64,000 nucleotides of DNA from positions 286,572 to 350,571 of the forward strand of contig NZ_QKTV01000003.1 of the NCBI RefSeq assembly GCF_003362725.1, written 5' to 3'. Below are positions 33,706 to 44,303 of this stretch, in pieces; the stretch's first letter is position 1; the number at the start of each line of letters is the position of its first letter. The translations under genes and the position numbers were made by a program. Source of the DNA: Winogradskyella aurantiaca. GTDB lineage: Bacteria; Bacteroidota; Bacteroidia; Flavobacteriales; Flavobacteriaceae. The notes under the pieces were generated by a model that was not told the DNA's origin, ran no database searches, and saw only the letters and a list, made by a program, of their open reading frames with translations.

Positions 33706-34470
33706 ATGAAAAATGTAATTATTCCGATTATTCTGGTATTGATCTGTATTTCCTCATGTAAGGAAAAAGATCTAAAAATATCTAAAATTAACAGTGAGCG
33801 TATTGAAATTAATAATAGCCTTACTCATAATTCTGAAATTGAAACTTTTATTGCACCCTACAGAAAACATGTGGACAGCAGTTTAAGTTCTGTGTTGTGT
33901 TTTTCACCAGAAGTATATACAAAAAAGGATGGGCATTTAAATACTGCTATCGGAAATATGATGGCAGATGCTGTAATGCTGAAATCACAAAAGATATTCG
34001 AACATAGAAGTGGAGAACAAATTGATTTTGTGCTTTTAAATCACGGAGGCATAAGATCCGTTTTACCAGAAGGCGATATCACATCGAGAACAGCTTATGA
34101 AATAATGCCCTTCGAAAATGAAGTTGTAGTTGTTAGTCTTAAAGGTACTCAAGTTGAGAAGCTTATCAATTATCTTTCTATGGCTAAACGTGCTCATCCC
34201 GTATCAAAAGAATTTCAATTAACCCTAAATAAAGACAATGAGGTAATCTCAGCCACTGTAAACGGAGCTCCAATTCAACCCGAGAATTCTTATAATATAG
34301 CTACGAGTGACTATCTAATCAACGGGGGTGATAATATGAGTTTTTTTCAATCCAATGAAAAGGTGGTGGTACTGGATTATAAGATTAGAAACGTGCTTAT
34401 TGACTATTTTACAGACATCGATACTATTAGGATTGGTATTGATAACCGTTTTAAACAACTGAATAATTAA
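33706..34470 (+). CDS. 5'-nucleotidase C-terminal-domain lipoprotein
   Basis: A 254-residue lipoprotein (signal ending CISSC, Cys near residue 18) that consists only of the substrate-binding domain of UshA-type 5'-nucleotidases (5_nucleotid_C). Visible marks are NTAIGNMMADAVM, VLLNHGGIRSVLPEGDIT, YEIMPFENEVVVV and DYLINGGDNMSFF. The metal-binding catalytic domain is absent but is encoded by the next gene, which starts 1 bp after this stop. The pair would form a two-polypeptide nucleotidase outside the cytoplasm. Confidence 0.88.
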   Translation: MKNVIIPIILVLICISSCKEKDLKISKINSERIEINNSLTHNSEIETFIAPYRKHVDSSLSSVLCFSPEVYTKKDGHLNTAIGNMMADAVMLKSQKIFEHRSGEQIDFVLLNHGGIRSVLPEGDITSRTAYEIMPFENEVVVVSLKGTQVEKLINYLSMAKRAHPVSKEFQLTLNKDNEVISATVNGAPIQPENSYNIATSDYLINGGDNMSFFQSNEKVVVLDYKIRNVLIDYFTDIDTIRIGIDNRFKQLNN

Positions 34471-34471
34471 T

Positions 34472-35389
34472 ATGGAGAGAAGGAAATTCATAAAGCAAAG
34501 CCTAGCAAGTGGAACCCTTATGAGCTTAGGAGGAATGTCAATGGCACCCTTAGCATCTAATCACGAGACCAAAATTACTATTCTTCACACGAATGATGTT
34601 CATAGCCATATTGATCCATTTGGGCCAAATGACGGTAGAAACGCCAACAAAGGTGGTGTCGCCAGGCGGGCCTCATTGATTGAATCGATAAGAGCTGAAA
34701 ACCCAAATACACTGCTCCTTGATGCAGGAGATATTTTCCAAGGAACACCTTACTTTAATTATTATGGTGGTGAATTAGAGTTTAAGTTAATGAGCATGCT
34801 TAAATATGACGCTGCCACCATTGGCAATCATGATTTTGACAATGGAATTGACGGTCTATTGGCTCAAATGCCTAATGCCAAATTTGATTTTATTTCTGCC
34901 AATTATGACTTTAAAAACACAGTCCTAGATGGCTTTATAAAGCCCTATCAAATATTTGAGAAAGCTGGAATACGTATAGGTGTTTTTGGCCTGGGCATAG
35001 AACTAAACGGCTTAGTGAATAAAAGAATGTATAAAGAAACAAAGTATTTAAATCCTTTGGAAATTAGCCAAGATATGAGCAGGATTCTAAAGGATGATGA
35101 ATCCTGTGACTTGATTATTTGCTTGTCGCATCTTGGTTTCAATTACAGAAATAATCCCAATAAAATCAGTGATATAAAGCTGGCTAAATCCTCAAAAGAC
35201 ATTGACCTTATTATTGGTGGACATACCCATACGTTTTTAGAAGAACCGCTTGTTGAAACTAATAGCATTGATGAACCAGTATTAATAAATCAAGTCGGAT
35301 GCTATGGATTATATCTAGGAAAAGTAGATTTCATTTTTGATGACTTTAGTACAAAAACCTATAAAGGAAAAACAATTGCTGTAGGATAA
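34472..35389 (+). CDS. 5'-nucleotidase-type metallophosphatase (catalytic domain), exported
   Basis: A 305-residue calcineurin-like metallophosphatase, equal to the N-terminal half of UshA. The N-terminus ERRKFIKQSLASG looks like a Tat signal. Metal ligands are visible in HTNDVHSH, DAGDIFQG, GNHDFDNG, LSHLGF and GGHTHTF. The substrate-recognition domain is the separate protein encoded just upstream. Both genes have their own start and export signal, so this is not a frameshifted ushA. Likely substrates are nucleotides, giving phosphate and nucleosides. Confidence 0.9.
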   Translation: MERRKFIKQSLASGTLMSLGGMSMAPLASNHETKITILHTNDVHSHIDPFGPNDGRNANKGGVARRASLIESIRAENPNTLLLDAGDIFQGTPYFNYYGGELEFKLMSMLKYDAATIGNHDFDNGIDGLLAQMPNAKFDFISANYDFKNTVLDGFIKPYQIFEKAGIRIGVFGLGIELNGLVNKRMYKETKYLNPLEISQDMSRILKDDESCDLIICLSHLGFNYRNNPNKISDIKLAKSSKDIDLIIGGHTHTFLEEPLVETNSIDEPVLINQVGCYGLYLGKVDFIFDDFSTKTYKGKTIAVG

Positions 35390-35440
35390 TAGTAAGTAGT
35401 TTGGTTTTTGGCGTCTAATAAAACATCAATAACAGAAACC

Positions 35441-35818
35441 ATGAAAACATTTATTTTAATTATCCGAATCGTAGTTGCCGTCATTCTTATACAAACCCTA
35501 CGGTTCAAATTTACAGCTCATCCCGATAGTGTATATATTTTTGAAACCGTTGGATTAGAACCTTTTGGAAGAATAGGTATCGGAATTTTAGAACTGATAG
35601 CTGGGCTTTTATTATTATTTAACAGAACCGCCTGGTTAGGAGCACTTCTAACAGTTGGTGTTATAGGTGGAGCTATTGTTATGCATCTAGGCATTTTAGG
35701 CATAGACATTAACAACGACGGAGGTATTTTGTTCGCTACTGCAATAGCTACTTTTACGTTGAGTTTATTGATCCTAATCTATTACAGAAAACAAGTTCCT
35801 TTTCTTAAGAAACTTTAA
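35441..35818 (+). CDS. DoxX-like small membrane protein
   Basis: A 125-residue protein with four predicted membrane helices. The pattern resembles the DoxX family: first helix ILIIRIVVAVILIQTLRFKF, the ETVGLEPFGRIGIGILELIAGLLL segment and a long last helix ending in LIYYRKQ. ATG 35441 (MKTFILI) is chosen over an in-frame TTG at 35408. Exact function is unknown; DoxX proteins are loosely linked to redox processes. It follows the nucleotidase pair by 51 bp and overlaps the convergent membrane gene by 14 bp. Confidence 0.7.
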   Translation: MKTFILIIRIVVAVILIQTLRFKFTAHPDSVYIFETVGLEPFGRIGIGILELIAGLLLLFNRTAWLGALLTVGVIGGAIVMHLGILGIDINNDGGILFATAIATFTLSLLILIYYRKQVPFLKKL

Positions 35819-36545
35819 TCTTTTCGTCTTGTAATTCAGAAAATGATTTGGAGGTACTGAACTGTGACTGAATGTACAGAAATAAAAATGCCATGACCAG
35901 AAATGTGGCATAAGTAGCGCTCAAATCATTGCTATCAACAATATAGAAATATGCCATTTGTATTATTTCTGAAAACACTATAAAAATGGCACCAATTAAA
36001 AACAACATGGCTTTATTGGTGTCTTTATACAAATAATTAAGTAGTGCCACTGACAAAAGCACCATAATGACACCATTATAGGAGAACTCTAAAATGTATT
36101 CAGCACCACTAAAATCTGACCCTGCAGTATCGGTTACAATATAAACACAAAAAATATCCAAAATCAGCAGAATAACTGCTGGACCAGCAAATCGCTTCAG
36201 CATCTTTCTAAATTCAATGCCGTTTAAAACGTGCATAATTAGAAAAATATAAGCGGTGATATAAAGCAAATTAGCACCGTAATAAGTGAAGTCGAGCGTT
36301 TGTAGCCATTCTACTGGAATGAACCAATAAACAAATCCTATGATTTCTGCTAACGTAAAAAACAGCAAGAATAAGAAAAACTGCTTCTCAAAAAATTTCG
36401 AAAACTTCTTGTATAACACACTTATTCCAATGAGCATCAATGCAGAAATACCTGATCCGGCAATCTCCCATTGAAAGGCCTGTAAACCAATAAAGGTAAA
36501 ACCAATTAGTACAAGCAAGAGCTTAATTAGTAGGTTAATGTTCAT
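35805..36545 (-). CDS. Unknown integral membrane protein
   Basis: I do not recognise the family. It has 246 residues with seven or eight predicted hydrophobic helices, a charged loop near residue 50 (KKFSKFFEKQF) and a short C-terminal soluble tail. The topology recalls YhhN-like (lysoplasmalogenase) proteins, but I see no clear matching motif. ATG 36545 is chosen because a TATATTTG promoter box lies 23 nt upstream; the in-frame ATG at 36590 would lie upstream of that box. It is convergent with the DoxX-like gene. Confidence 0.6.
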   Translation of the reverse strand: MNINLLIKLLLVLIGFTFIGLQAFQWEIAGSGISALMLIGISVLYKKFSKFFEKQFFLFLLFFTLAEIIGFVYWFIPVEWLQTLDFTYYGANLLYITAYIFLIMHVLNGIEFRKMLKRFAGPAVILLILDIFCVYIVTDTAGSDFSGAEYILEFSYNGVIMVLLSVALLNYLYKDTNKAMLFLIGAIFIVFSEIIQMAYFYIVDSNDLSATYATFLVMAFLFLYIQSQFSTSKSFSELQDEKIKVS

Positions 36546-36568
36546 AATTTTTAATCCCTTATGAACAC

Positions 36569-36576
36569 CAAATATA
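36569..36576 (-). promoter_or_regulatory. -7 promoter box of the unknown membrane protein gene
   Basis: TATATTTG on the minus strand, 23 nt before ATG 36545; it supports that start over the longer one. Confidence 0.45.
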
Positions 36577-36643
36577 ATCGCATTATTCAATTTATCGATA
36601 AAAAAAATAATAATTACGATTAAGTGTATAAATAAGTAAGTAA

Positions 36644-38638
<1,995 letters not shown>

Positions 38639-39220
38639 TTAAACTCTATCTATATTTAACCACTTAGGAACTGGCTGTGGCTCGTAATTATGTATTTGAT
38701 GAAAAACAGCTTCTAAGGAGTCCTCGATTATCAAAGCATCTAGATTTATAGCCTTTAATAAACCTGCTTTAACCATGGTTTTGCATTGACTAATTAAATG
38801 ATCGTAATATCCATTCATATTTAAAATAGCAATGGGTTTGGAATGCAAGCCTAACTGACCCCAGGTAGCAATCTCAAAAAATTCATCCATAGTCCCAAAC
38901 CCACCAGGTATGATGATAAAGGCATCACTTTTCTTGTACATTATAACTTTTCGCTCATGCATATTGGAGGTCACGATGAGCTCGGTTAAGTCTGGGTGAA
39001 CTATTTCTTTTGTTTTTAAAAAATCCGGAATGACGCCAATCGCGTTACCGTTCTTTTCAATTACTCCCTTAGCTACCTGACCCATTAATCCAATTTTAGA
39101 CCCTCCATACACAAGGGTCAAGCTATTTTTAGCTAGGTATACTCCAAGTTCGTAAGCTTGATCTATAATGGTTTGAACTTGTCCATTAGAACTTCCGCAA
39201 AAAACAGCTACATTTTTCAT
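38639..39220 (-). CDS. LOG family (cytokinin-riboside phosphoribohydrolase-like) protein
   Basis: A 193-residue Rossmann-like protein of the LOG/TIGR00730 family. It has the catalytic and nucleotide-binding motif PGGFGTMDEFFE, the N-terminal VAVFCGSS and the YGGSKIGLMG segment. Members hydrolyse nucleoside 5'-monophosphates to free base and ribose 5-phosphate; the physiological substrate in this bacterium is unknown. It overlaps prmC by 4 bp and abuts ligA. Confidence 0.9.
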   Translation of the reverse strand: MKNVAVFCGSSNGQVQTIIDQAYELGVYLAKNSLTLVYGGSKIGLMGQVAKGVIEKNGNAIGVIPDFLKTKEIVHPDLTELIVTSNMHERKVIMYKKSDAFIIIPGGFGTMDEFFEIATWGQLGLHSKPIAILNMNGYYDHLISQCKTMVKAGLLKAINLDALIIEDSLEAVFHQIHNYEPQPVPKWLNIDRV

Positions 39221-40092
39221 AATAATTGTGCTTTAGCCATTCGGTCTTTTCCAAATAAGTCCTTAATGATTTTCACATTCTTGAAGCCCATGTTATTCAA
39301 TAACTGTTGCATTTCCAGACCAAGATATTGATTGATTTCAAAAAATAACCATCCTCCAATTCGTAAGTTATTCACAGCAAATTCTGAAATAGCTTGATAA
39401 AACACCAAAGGATCACTATCTGACACAAAAAGTGCCAATTCAGGTTCAAAATCCAGTACATTGGGTTGTATATCTCTTTTTTCCATTTCACGAACGTAAG
39501 GCGGATTTGATACTATAATATCTACAAGATTTGTAGTGTTGTTGCCGTCTTGCAACGATTTAATTTTAAGAATATCTTGTTGTTGAAACCTAATCTCTAC
39601 ATCATTATACAAAGCATTTGTTCTTGCCACCTCAAGTGCCTTTTGACTGATATCAATTGCTGTCACAGTCGAATTTGGAATGTGCTTAGCCAATGTAATG
39701 GCAATGCAGCCACTCCCAGTACCCATATCCAATACATTCAATGGCTTCTTACTTTCCCACTCTCCATTTAATTTAAGAATGAGATCGATCAATTCTTCAG
39801 TTTCTTGACGTGGAATTAAAACACTTTTGTTTACCTTAAACTTTAGACCAAAAAACTCCGTTTCGCCAATTATATACTGAATTGGTTCTTGATGTATAAG
39901 TTTGGAAAGAATGCCATCGATTTTGACCAACTCTTTTTCACTTGGCTCATAGTCCGGATCCATTGAATACTGAATTCTAGTTTTATTAAGGACATGGTCT
40001 AAAACGATGAAAAAAATACTGTCAATTTCCTCACTCTCATAAATATTCTCAAGATTAGTTTGAAATGACTTTTTGATTTTACCTAGTGACAT
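39217..40092 (-). CDS. prmC: Peptide chain release factor N5-glutamine methyltransferase PrmC
   Basis: Methylates the glutamine in the GGQ motif of release factors, using SAM. A 291-residue enzyme. The N-terminal helical domain is followed by LIPRQETEELIDLIL, the SAM motif VLDMGTGSGCIAITLA and the catalytic NPPYV (IIVSNPPYVREME). All hallmark residues are present. It starts 2 bp after the GNAT gene stop and overlaps the LOG gene by 4 bp. Confidence 0.95.
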   Translation of the reverse strand: MSLGKIKKSFQTNLENIYESEEIDSIFFIVLDHVLNKTRIQYSMDPDYEPSEKELVKIDGILSKLIHQEPIQYIIGETEFFGLKFKVNKSVLIPRQETEELIDLILKLNGEWESKKPLNVLDMGTGSGCIAITLAKHIPNSTVTAIDISQKALEVARTNALYNDVEIRFQQQDILKIKSLQDGNNTTNLVDIIVSNPPYVREMEKRDIQPNVLDFEPELALFVSDSDPLVFYQAISEFAVNNLRIGGWLFFEINQYLGLEMQQLLNNMGFKNVKIIKDLFGKDRMAKAQLL

Positions 40093-40094
40093 AA

Positions 40095-40652
40095 CTACAA
40101 ATCCTTAATCATCCAAACGGTGCAAGAATAATGTCCAGTATTCCCAAGAGCGGACTCAATATTCTTGAACCCAACTTTTCTATATAAAACCCGCGCATCA
40201 TCCATATAGGGCATGGTTTCCAAATAGCATTTTTTAAATCCAACAGATTTAGCAAAACTTAGACACCTATCCATCATGACTGAACCCAGGCCCCTTCCTC
40301 GTGCTTCGGGTTTAAAATACATTTTCTGCAACTCACAAACCCCTTGATCAAAATCTTCCAAAGGAGCAATTCCTGCACCACCAAGTATTTGATCACCATC
40401 AGCAACAACAAAGTAACATGAGCGCTCGTTTTTGTATGTTTCAAACATTCGATCAAGAGCTTCGTCCTCATAGGCCGTCCCAACTTTTGGCACACCAAAC
40501 TCAATTAAAACATCACGAATGGCCATAGCGATTTTGGGGTTATCCTTCAATTCAATTTCTCGAATAACAATAGTATCTTTATGCACTTTAATCAGGTCTA
40601 ATTTTGAAGGTTGAAGATAAGCCAAATTATAGTTTTCAAATTCAAGAAACAT
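40095..40652 (-). CDS. GNAT family N-acetyltransferase
   Basis: A 185-residue acetyl-CoA-dependent acetyltransferase, substrate unknown. The GNAT core is clear: VIREIELKDN (first strand), YFVVADGDQILGGAGI, then the acetyl-CoA loop ARGRGLGSVMM and CYLETMPYMDDARVLYRKVGF. The frame stays open much further upstream, but that part lies inside ribD on the other strand and is not conserved-looking. ATG 40652 is chosen; GTG 40586 would give a more typical 163-residue GNAT. The start lies just 7 bp from the divergent ribD start. Confidence 0.87.
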   Translation of the reverse strand: MFLEFENYNLAYLQPSKLDLIKVHKDTIVIREIELKDNPKIAMAIRDVLIEFGVPKVGTAYEDEALDRMFETYKNERSCYFVVADGDQILGGAGIAPLEDFDQGVCELQKMYFKPEARGRGLGSVMMDRCLSFAKSVGFKKCYLETMPYMDDARVLYRKVGFKNIESALGNTGHYSCTVWMIKDL

Positions 40653-40659
40653 GTAAAAT

Positions 40660-41640
40660 ATGTTAACAGATGAAGAAGCTATAAGCCGTTGTATCCAAAT
40701 TGGGAAGAACGGCTTGGGTACGACAAGACCAAACCCTATGGTTGGTGCCATTATTGTGCACAGTAATACCATAATTGGTGAAGGCTTTACCGATCCGCAT
40801 GGTGGGCCCCACGCAGAGGTCAATGCTATTAACTCGGTTAAAAATCAAGAACTTTTAAAAGAATCAACCATCTACGTCACCCTTGAACCTTGCAGTCATC
40901 ACGGCAAAACCCCGCCATGTACAGACTTAATTATTTCAAAAGGCATTACAAGAGTAGTCATTGGTTGCTTAGATGATAATCCTCTGGTTGCTGGAAATGG
41001 GGTTAGAAGACTAAAGGCTACCGGAATCAAGGTCTCCACTGGAGTGCTAGAAGCGGAATGCAGAGACCATCATAAAAGGTTTTTCACCTTTTTTAACAAG
41101 AAGCGACCCTATATCATTTTAAAATGGGCAGAATCATCTGATGGATTTATAGCGCCAAATGAAAAAAATGAGAAAAAACCTGTATGGATAACCAACGCCT
41201 ACTCCAGACAACTTGTTCATAAGTGGAGAGCTGAAGAACAAGCCATTTTAGTGGGTGGTAATACAGTTACAGAAGACAACCCGAGTTTAACAGTTAGAGA
41301 TTGGACGGGCCACAATCCGGTAAGGATAGTTATTTCAAATAACATTCAAAGACATACGGATCTCAACATATTTAATGATGAATCAAAAACAATAGTTACT
41401 AATGGTAATCTTGAATCGCTAATGGGTTCGCTTTATGACGAAGGGATTAATTCTATTATAATTGAAGGAGGAACACAAACTCTGCAGTCCTTCATTAATA
41501 ATAAACTTTGGGATGAAGCTAGGGTTTTTTATGGAGCCATTGAGTTTGGCGAAGGAATTGAAGCTCCAAAGTTAAATGCCGCAGCCTCAAGAACAGTGAA
41601 TCTAGAAACAGATCTTTTGAAATATTTTCACAATGATTAA
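40660..41640 (+). CDS. ribD: Bifunctional riboflavin biosynthesis deaminase/reductase RibD
   Basis: Deaminates and then reduces the pyrimidine intermediate in riboflavin synthesis. It has 326 residues. The N-terminal zinc deaminase (about 1-145) has PHAEVNAI and EPCSHHGKTPPC. The C-terminal reductase (about 150-326) has LKWAESSDGFIAP, AILVGGNTVTEDNP and IIEGGTQTLQSF. It heads a plus-strand set ribD - HAD - eamA - yigZ in which each stop overlaps the next start by 4-8 bp. The first bases are the only promoter space shared with the divergent GNAT gene. Confidence 0.95.
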   Translation: MLTDEEAISRCIQIGKNGLGTTRPNPMVGAIIVHSNTIIGEGFTDPHGGPHAEVNAINSVKNQELLKESTIYVTLEPCSHHGKTPPCTDLIISKGITRVVIGCLDDNPLVAGNGVRRLKATGIKVSTGVLEAECRDHHKRFFTFFNKKRPYIILKWAESSDGFIAPNEKNEKKPVWITNAYSRQLVHKWRAEEQAILVGGNTVTEDNPSLTVRDWTGHNPVRIVISNNIQRHTDLNIFNDESKTIVTNGNLESLMGSLYDEGINSIIIEGGTQTLQSFINNKLWDEARVFYGAIEFGEGIEAPKLNAAASRTVNLETDLLKYFHND

Positions 41641-42244
41641 GGCAATTATTTTTGACTTTGGAGATGTATTTATCAACCTAGATAAATCAGGTGCGTTGGA
41701 AAATGCACTTGATCTTTTTGAAATTAATGAGTTTAGTGAAGATCTTATTCAAACAAACATGCTTTATGAAATGGGGCAAATGGACTCGGCAACATTCATT
41801 GAATTTTATCTAAATCGATTTCCCAAATGTTCAAGACAGGATATTATTGAGGCATGGAATTTCATATTAAGAGATTTTCCAATCTACCGACTTAATTTTC
41901 TAAAACAACTCCAAAGGAAAAAAAAGTTTGAACTTATTCTGTTAAGTAATACCAACGAGATGCACATTGATTTCATTAAAAATCATGTGCCATTCTATGA
42001 AGAGTTTAAATCGTGTTTCCAAAAGTTTTATTTATCTCATGAAATAAAAATGAGAAAACCCGATGCGATCACTTTTGAATACGTTCTTAACGACATTGGT
42101 TTGAGAGCTAAAGAGTGTCTCTTTATTGATGATACCAAAGAAAACACGGACGCCGCTGAACAAATTGGAATTCACACATGGAATATTAATGAAAACAGTG
42201 AAGATGTAATAGACCTGTTTAGTATCAAAGCTACTTTATTTTGA
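41633..42244 (+). CDS. HAD family phosphatase
   Basis: A 203-residue HAD-superfamily hydrolase of the small-cap type. Motif I is DFGDVFINLD, motif II LLSNTNEM, motif III KMRKPD and motif IV CLFIDDTKENT. All four are intact, so it should be an active phosphatase. Its position directly after ribD (8-bp overlap) raises the possibility that it dephosphorylates the riboflavin pathway intermediate, a step done by HAD enzymes in other bacteria; this is inference from context. Confidence 0.88.
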   Translation: MIKAIIFDFGDVFINLDKSGALENALDLFEINEFSEDLIQTNMLYEMGQMDSATFIEFYLNRFPKCSRQDIIEAWNFILRDFPIYRLNFLKQLQRKKKFELILLSNTNEMHIDFIKNHVPFYEEFKSCFQKFYLSHEIKMRKPDAITFEYVLNDIGLRAKECLFIDDTKENTDAAEQIGIHTWNINENSEDVIDLFSIKATLF

Positions 42245-43107
42245 TTTACTTAGTCCTAAGTATTGCTTCGTCTACAATTATCTTGATTCTCTTCAGATTA
42301 TTCAAAAGTTTTAAGGTGGACACCAGGCAAGCTATTGTTATTAATTATGTTTCCGCCTTTCTATTTGGTTTGTGGTCCTATGAGCAACCACTTAGTGCTA
42401 GTACAGTTCTTAATTCTAGTTGGCTTTATGGAGCCATATTATTAGGCCTGCTATTTATTACCATATTTAATTTAATGGCAGTAACAGCTCAATCCAATGG
42501 CCTTTCTGTGGTTTCAGTCGCCAGTAAAATGAGTGTTATAATTCCGATCGTTTTAGGAGTGATTCTCTATGACGAAGTTTTAAAAACCCCTCAGGTATTA
42601 GGCATAATTTTAGCACTTATAGCAGTATATCTTGTATCTGTAAAAAAGGAAGATTCCGCATATTTAAAAAAGTCGTTTTTATTCCCTTTTCTTGTTTTTT
42701 TAGGTTCAGGAATCATTGATAGTTCTTTAAAATATTTCGAAAATTACCATCTAACAAAAGATTTGATATCCATTTTCTCAGCATGTATTTTTTTATTTGC
42801 TGCACTTTTTGGGAGTATATGGATTTTTGGTATCCAAAAACAAAAGCTAAGTTCTTTTAAAGGAAAAAGCCTTCTGGCTGGATTGGTCCTAGGTGTGGTT
42901 AATTATTACTCTATCTATTTCTTAATTCAAGCTCTTAAAATTGAATGGCTGAACAGCGCGACCGTTTTTACAATTAATAACGTCTCCATAGTGGCAATCT
43001 CAAGTATTACAGGATTTATCATTTTTAAGGAATCCATATCCAAGTCAAATTTTGCTGGTATATTTTTGGCACTTATTTCCATCTATTTAATAAGCAATAG
43101 TCTTTGA
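42241..43107 (+). CDS. EamA/DMT-family transporter
   Basis: A 288-residue membrane protein with about ten predicted helices in two related halves, typical of the drug/metabolite transporter superfamily. The first half contains SVVSVASKMSVIIPIVLGVILY and the second AGLVLGVVNYYSIYFLIQALK. The start is TTG 42241, overlapping the HAD stop as TTGA. Substrate unknown; its place after ribD and a HAD phosphatase makes a flavin-related metabolite worth considering. Confidence 0.85.
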   Translation: MIYLVLSIASSTIILILFRLFKSFKVDTRQAIVINYVSAFLFGLWSYEQPLSASTVLNSSWLYGAILLGLLFITIFNLMAVTAQSNGLSVVSVASKMSVIIPIVLGVILYDEVLKTPQVLGIILALIAVYLVSVKKEDSAYLKKSFLFPFLVFLGSGIIDSSLKYFENYHLTKDLISIFSACIFLFAALFGSIWIFGIQKQKLSSFKGKSLLAGLVLGVVNYYSIYFLIQALKIEWLNSATVFTINNVSIVAISSITGFIIFKESISKSNFAGIFLALISIYLISNSL

Positions 43108-43703
43108 ACAATTATAAAACCATAATAGAACCATTTAAATCAGAAATTCTTAAGATCAAGAAAAGTAAATTCATTGGATGCGTATATCCTGTTGAAACTA
43201 TTGAAGCAATTAAAGCTGCGATGCACCAAATTAAGGCAGACCATCCATCGGCATCCCACTGGTGCTATGCTTACAGTTATGGTATTGAAAACCCTCAGAT
43301 TAAGACTAACGATGATGGTGAGCCAAGCAATTCAGCAGGAAAACCAATCCTTGGACAAATTCAGGCATTTGATTTGTCAAATGTTTTAGTTGTTGTAATC
43401 CGATACTACGGTGGGACCAAACTGGGGGTTGGAGGCTTAATTTCGGCCTATAAAGAGTCTGCTAAGTTGACACTATCAAGCGCAGAAGTTGTTGAAAAAG
43501 AGCTAACAAGAGGCATAATTTTAAAATTCAAGTATGACCTTTTAAACGTAGTTATGAGAGCCATTAAACAGTATCAACTTGAAATAAAAGATCAAACAAT
43601 GGAAATGGATTGCTCTATTAAACTCGAGATTCCTAAACGCATCTTTGATGAAGTCTTAGAAAAATTTCAAGGTGTTTTTGGACTCAAAGTCAAAGTATTA
43701 TAA
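43104..43703 (+). CDS. YigZ/IMPACT family protein
   Basis: A 199-residue protein of the IMPACT (UPF0029) family. The N-terminal domain has KKSKFIGCVYPV, HWCYAYSYG, DDGEPSNSAGKPIL and VVVIRYYGGTKLGVGGL, and a short ferredoxin-like C-terminal domain follows. Eukaryotic relatives control translation under stress; the bacterial role is unclear. TTG 43104 overlaps the EamA stop as TTGA. It is convergent with the thioesterase gene, overlapping 6 bp. Confidence 0.9.
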   Translation: MNNYKTIIEPFKSEILKIKKSKFIGCVYPVETIEAIKAAMHQIKADHPSASHWCYAYSYGIENPQIKTNDDGEPSNSAGKPILGQIQAFDLSNVLVVVIRYYGGTKLGVGGLISAYKESAKLTLSSAEVVEKELTRGIILKFKYDLLNVVMRAIKQYQLEIKDQTMEMDCSIKLEIPKRIFDEVLEKFQGVFGLKVKVL

Positions 43704-44105
43704 CGAATTATCCTGCAATTGGTCTAAAAGAAATTTTGGACATCTCGTTGGTCGGTTGCGTTCCATATCAATAAAAGCTAAAACCGTAGCTCCTGTAGCA
43801 AGTGAATTTCCATCCTCATTTAGCAGTTCATATTCAAACTCAATGGATGCTTTTGGAATTGCTTTTAGTCGAGTTTTTACTTTAAGCACATCGTCATAAC
43901 GTGCTGAATTTTTGTAGTTTATATTTAAAGAAATTACAGGTAGCATTATACCTGTTTCTTCCATCTGCCTATAGGTCATTCCAAATTGGCGCAACCATTC
44001 TGTTCTACCCACCTCGAAGTATTGCGCATAGTTTGCATGGTACACCACTCCCATCTGATCAGTCTCCCCATATCTGACGCGGATTTGGGTTTCATTTATA
44101 AACAT
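43698..44105 (-). CDS. Acyl-CoA thioesterase (YbgC/FadM-like hotdog)
   Basis: A 135-residue hotdog-fold thioesterase. The active-site loop YGETDQMGVVYHANYAQYFE has the catalytic-type aspartate and the YHANY segment, followed by the hydrophobic helix RTEWLRQFGMTY. It should hydrolyse short or medium acyl-CoA thioesters; the true substrate is unknown. It is a lone minus-strand gene between yigZ (convergent) and dnaA (divergent). Confidence 0.9.
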   Translation of the reverse strand: MFINETQIRVRYGETDQMGVVYHANYAQYFEVGRTEWLRQFGMTYRQMEETGIMLPVISLNINYKNSARYDDVLKVKTRLKAIPKASIEFEYELLNEDGNSLATGATVLAFIDMERNRPTRCPKFLLDQLQDNSL

Positions 44106-44239
44106 TTTTTAATGAGGAATTTAAGTTTTTTTTTGTAATTTCATGCGGATTAAACATGAGAAAAAATTTCTAAAAATTCAATTGATTTTCATTTTTTTTT
44201 TAAGAATTTTGTTCACATATTTGTCGAGTAAATATTATG

Positions 44240-44269
44240 AAAAGAGAAACCCATATTCTCTTTTTTTTT
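44240..44269 (+). terminator. Terminator-like hairpin in the dnaA leader
   Basis: 9-bp perfect stem AAAAGAGAA (44240-44248) / TTCTCTTTT (44256-44264), followed by T to 44269, ending 35 nt before the dnaA ATG. It could attenuate dnaA, or end antisense read-through from the yigZ operon. Confidence 0.65.
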
Positions 44270-44303
44270 GCTAATCTAACTAACCAAAATTTACAACAAA
44301 CGC

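Noticed and set aside
33706..35389. Frameshifted ushA pseudogene.
   Set aside because: The two halves are in reversed order relative to UshA and each has its own start, stop and export signal.
40653..40823. N-terminal extension of the GNAT gene.
   Set aside because: The open frame lies inside ribD on the opposite strand; ribD is strongly conserved there and the GNAT fold begins later.
44106..44303. Replication origin next to dnaA.
   Set aside because: The stretch is AT-rich, but I find no cluster of DnaA boxes; the best match (TTGTTCACA) has two mismatches.
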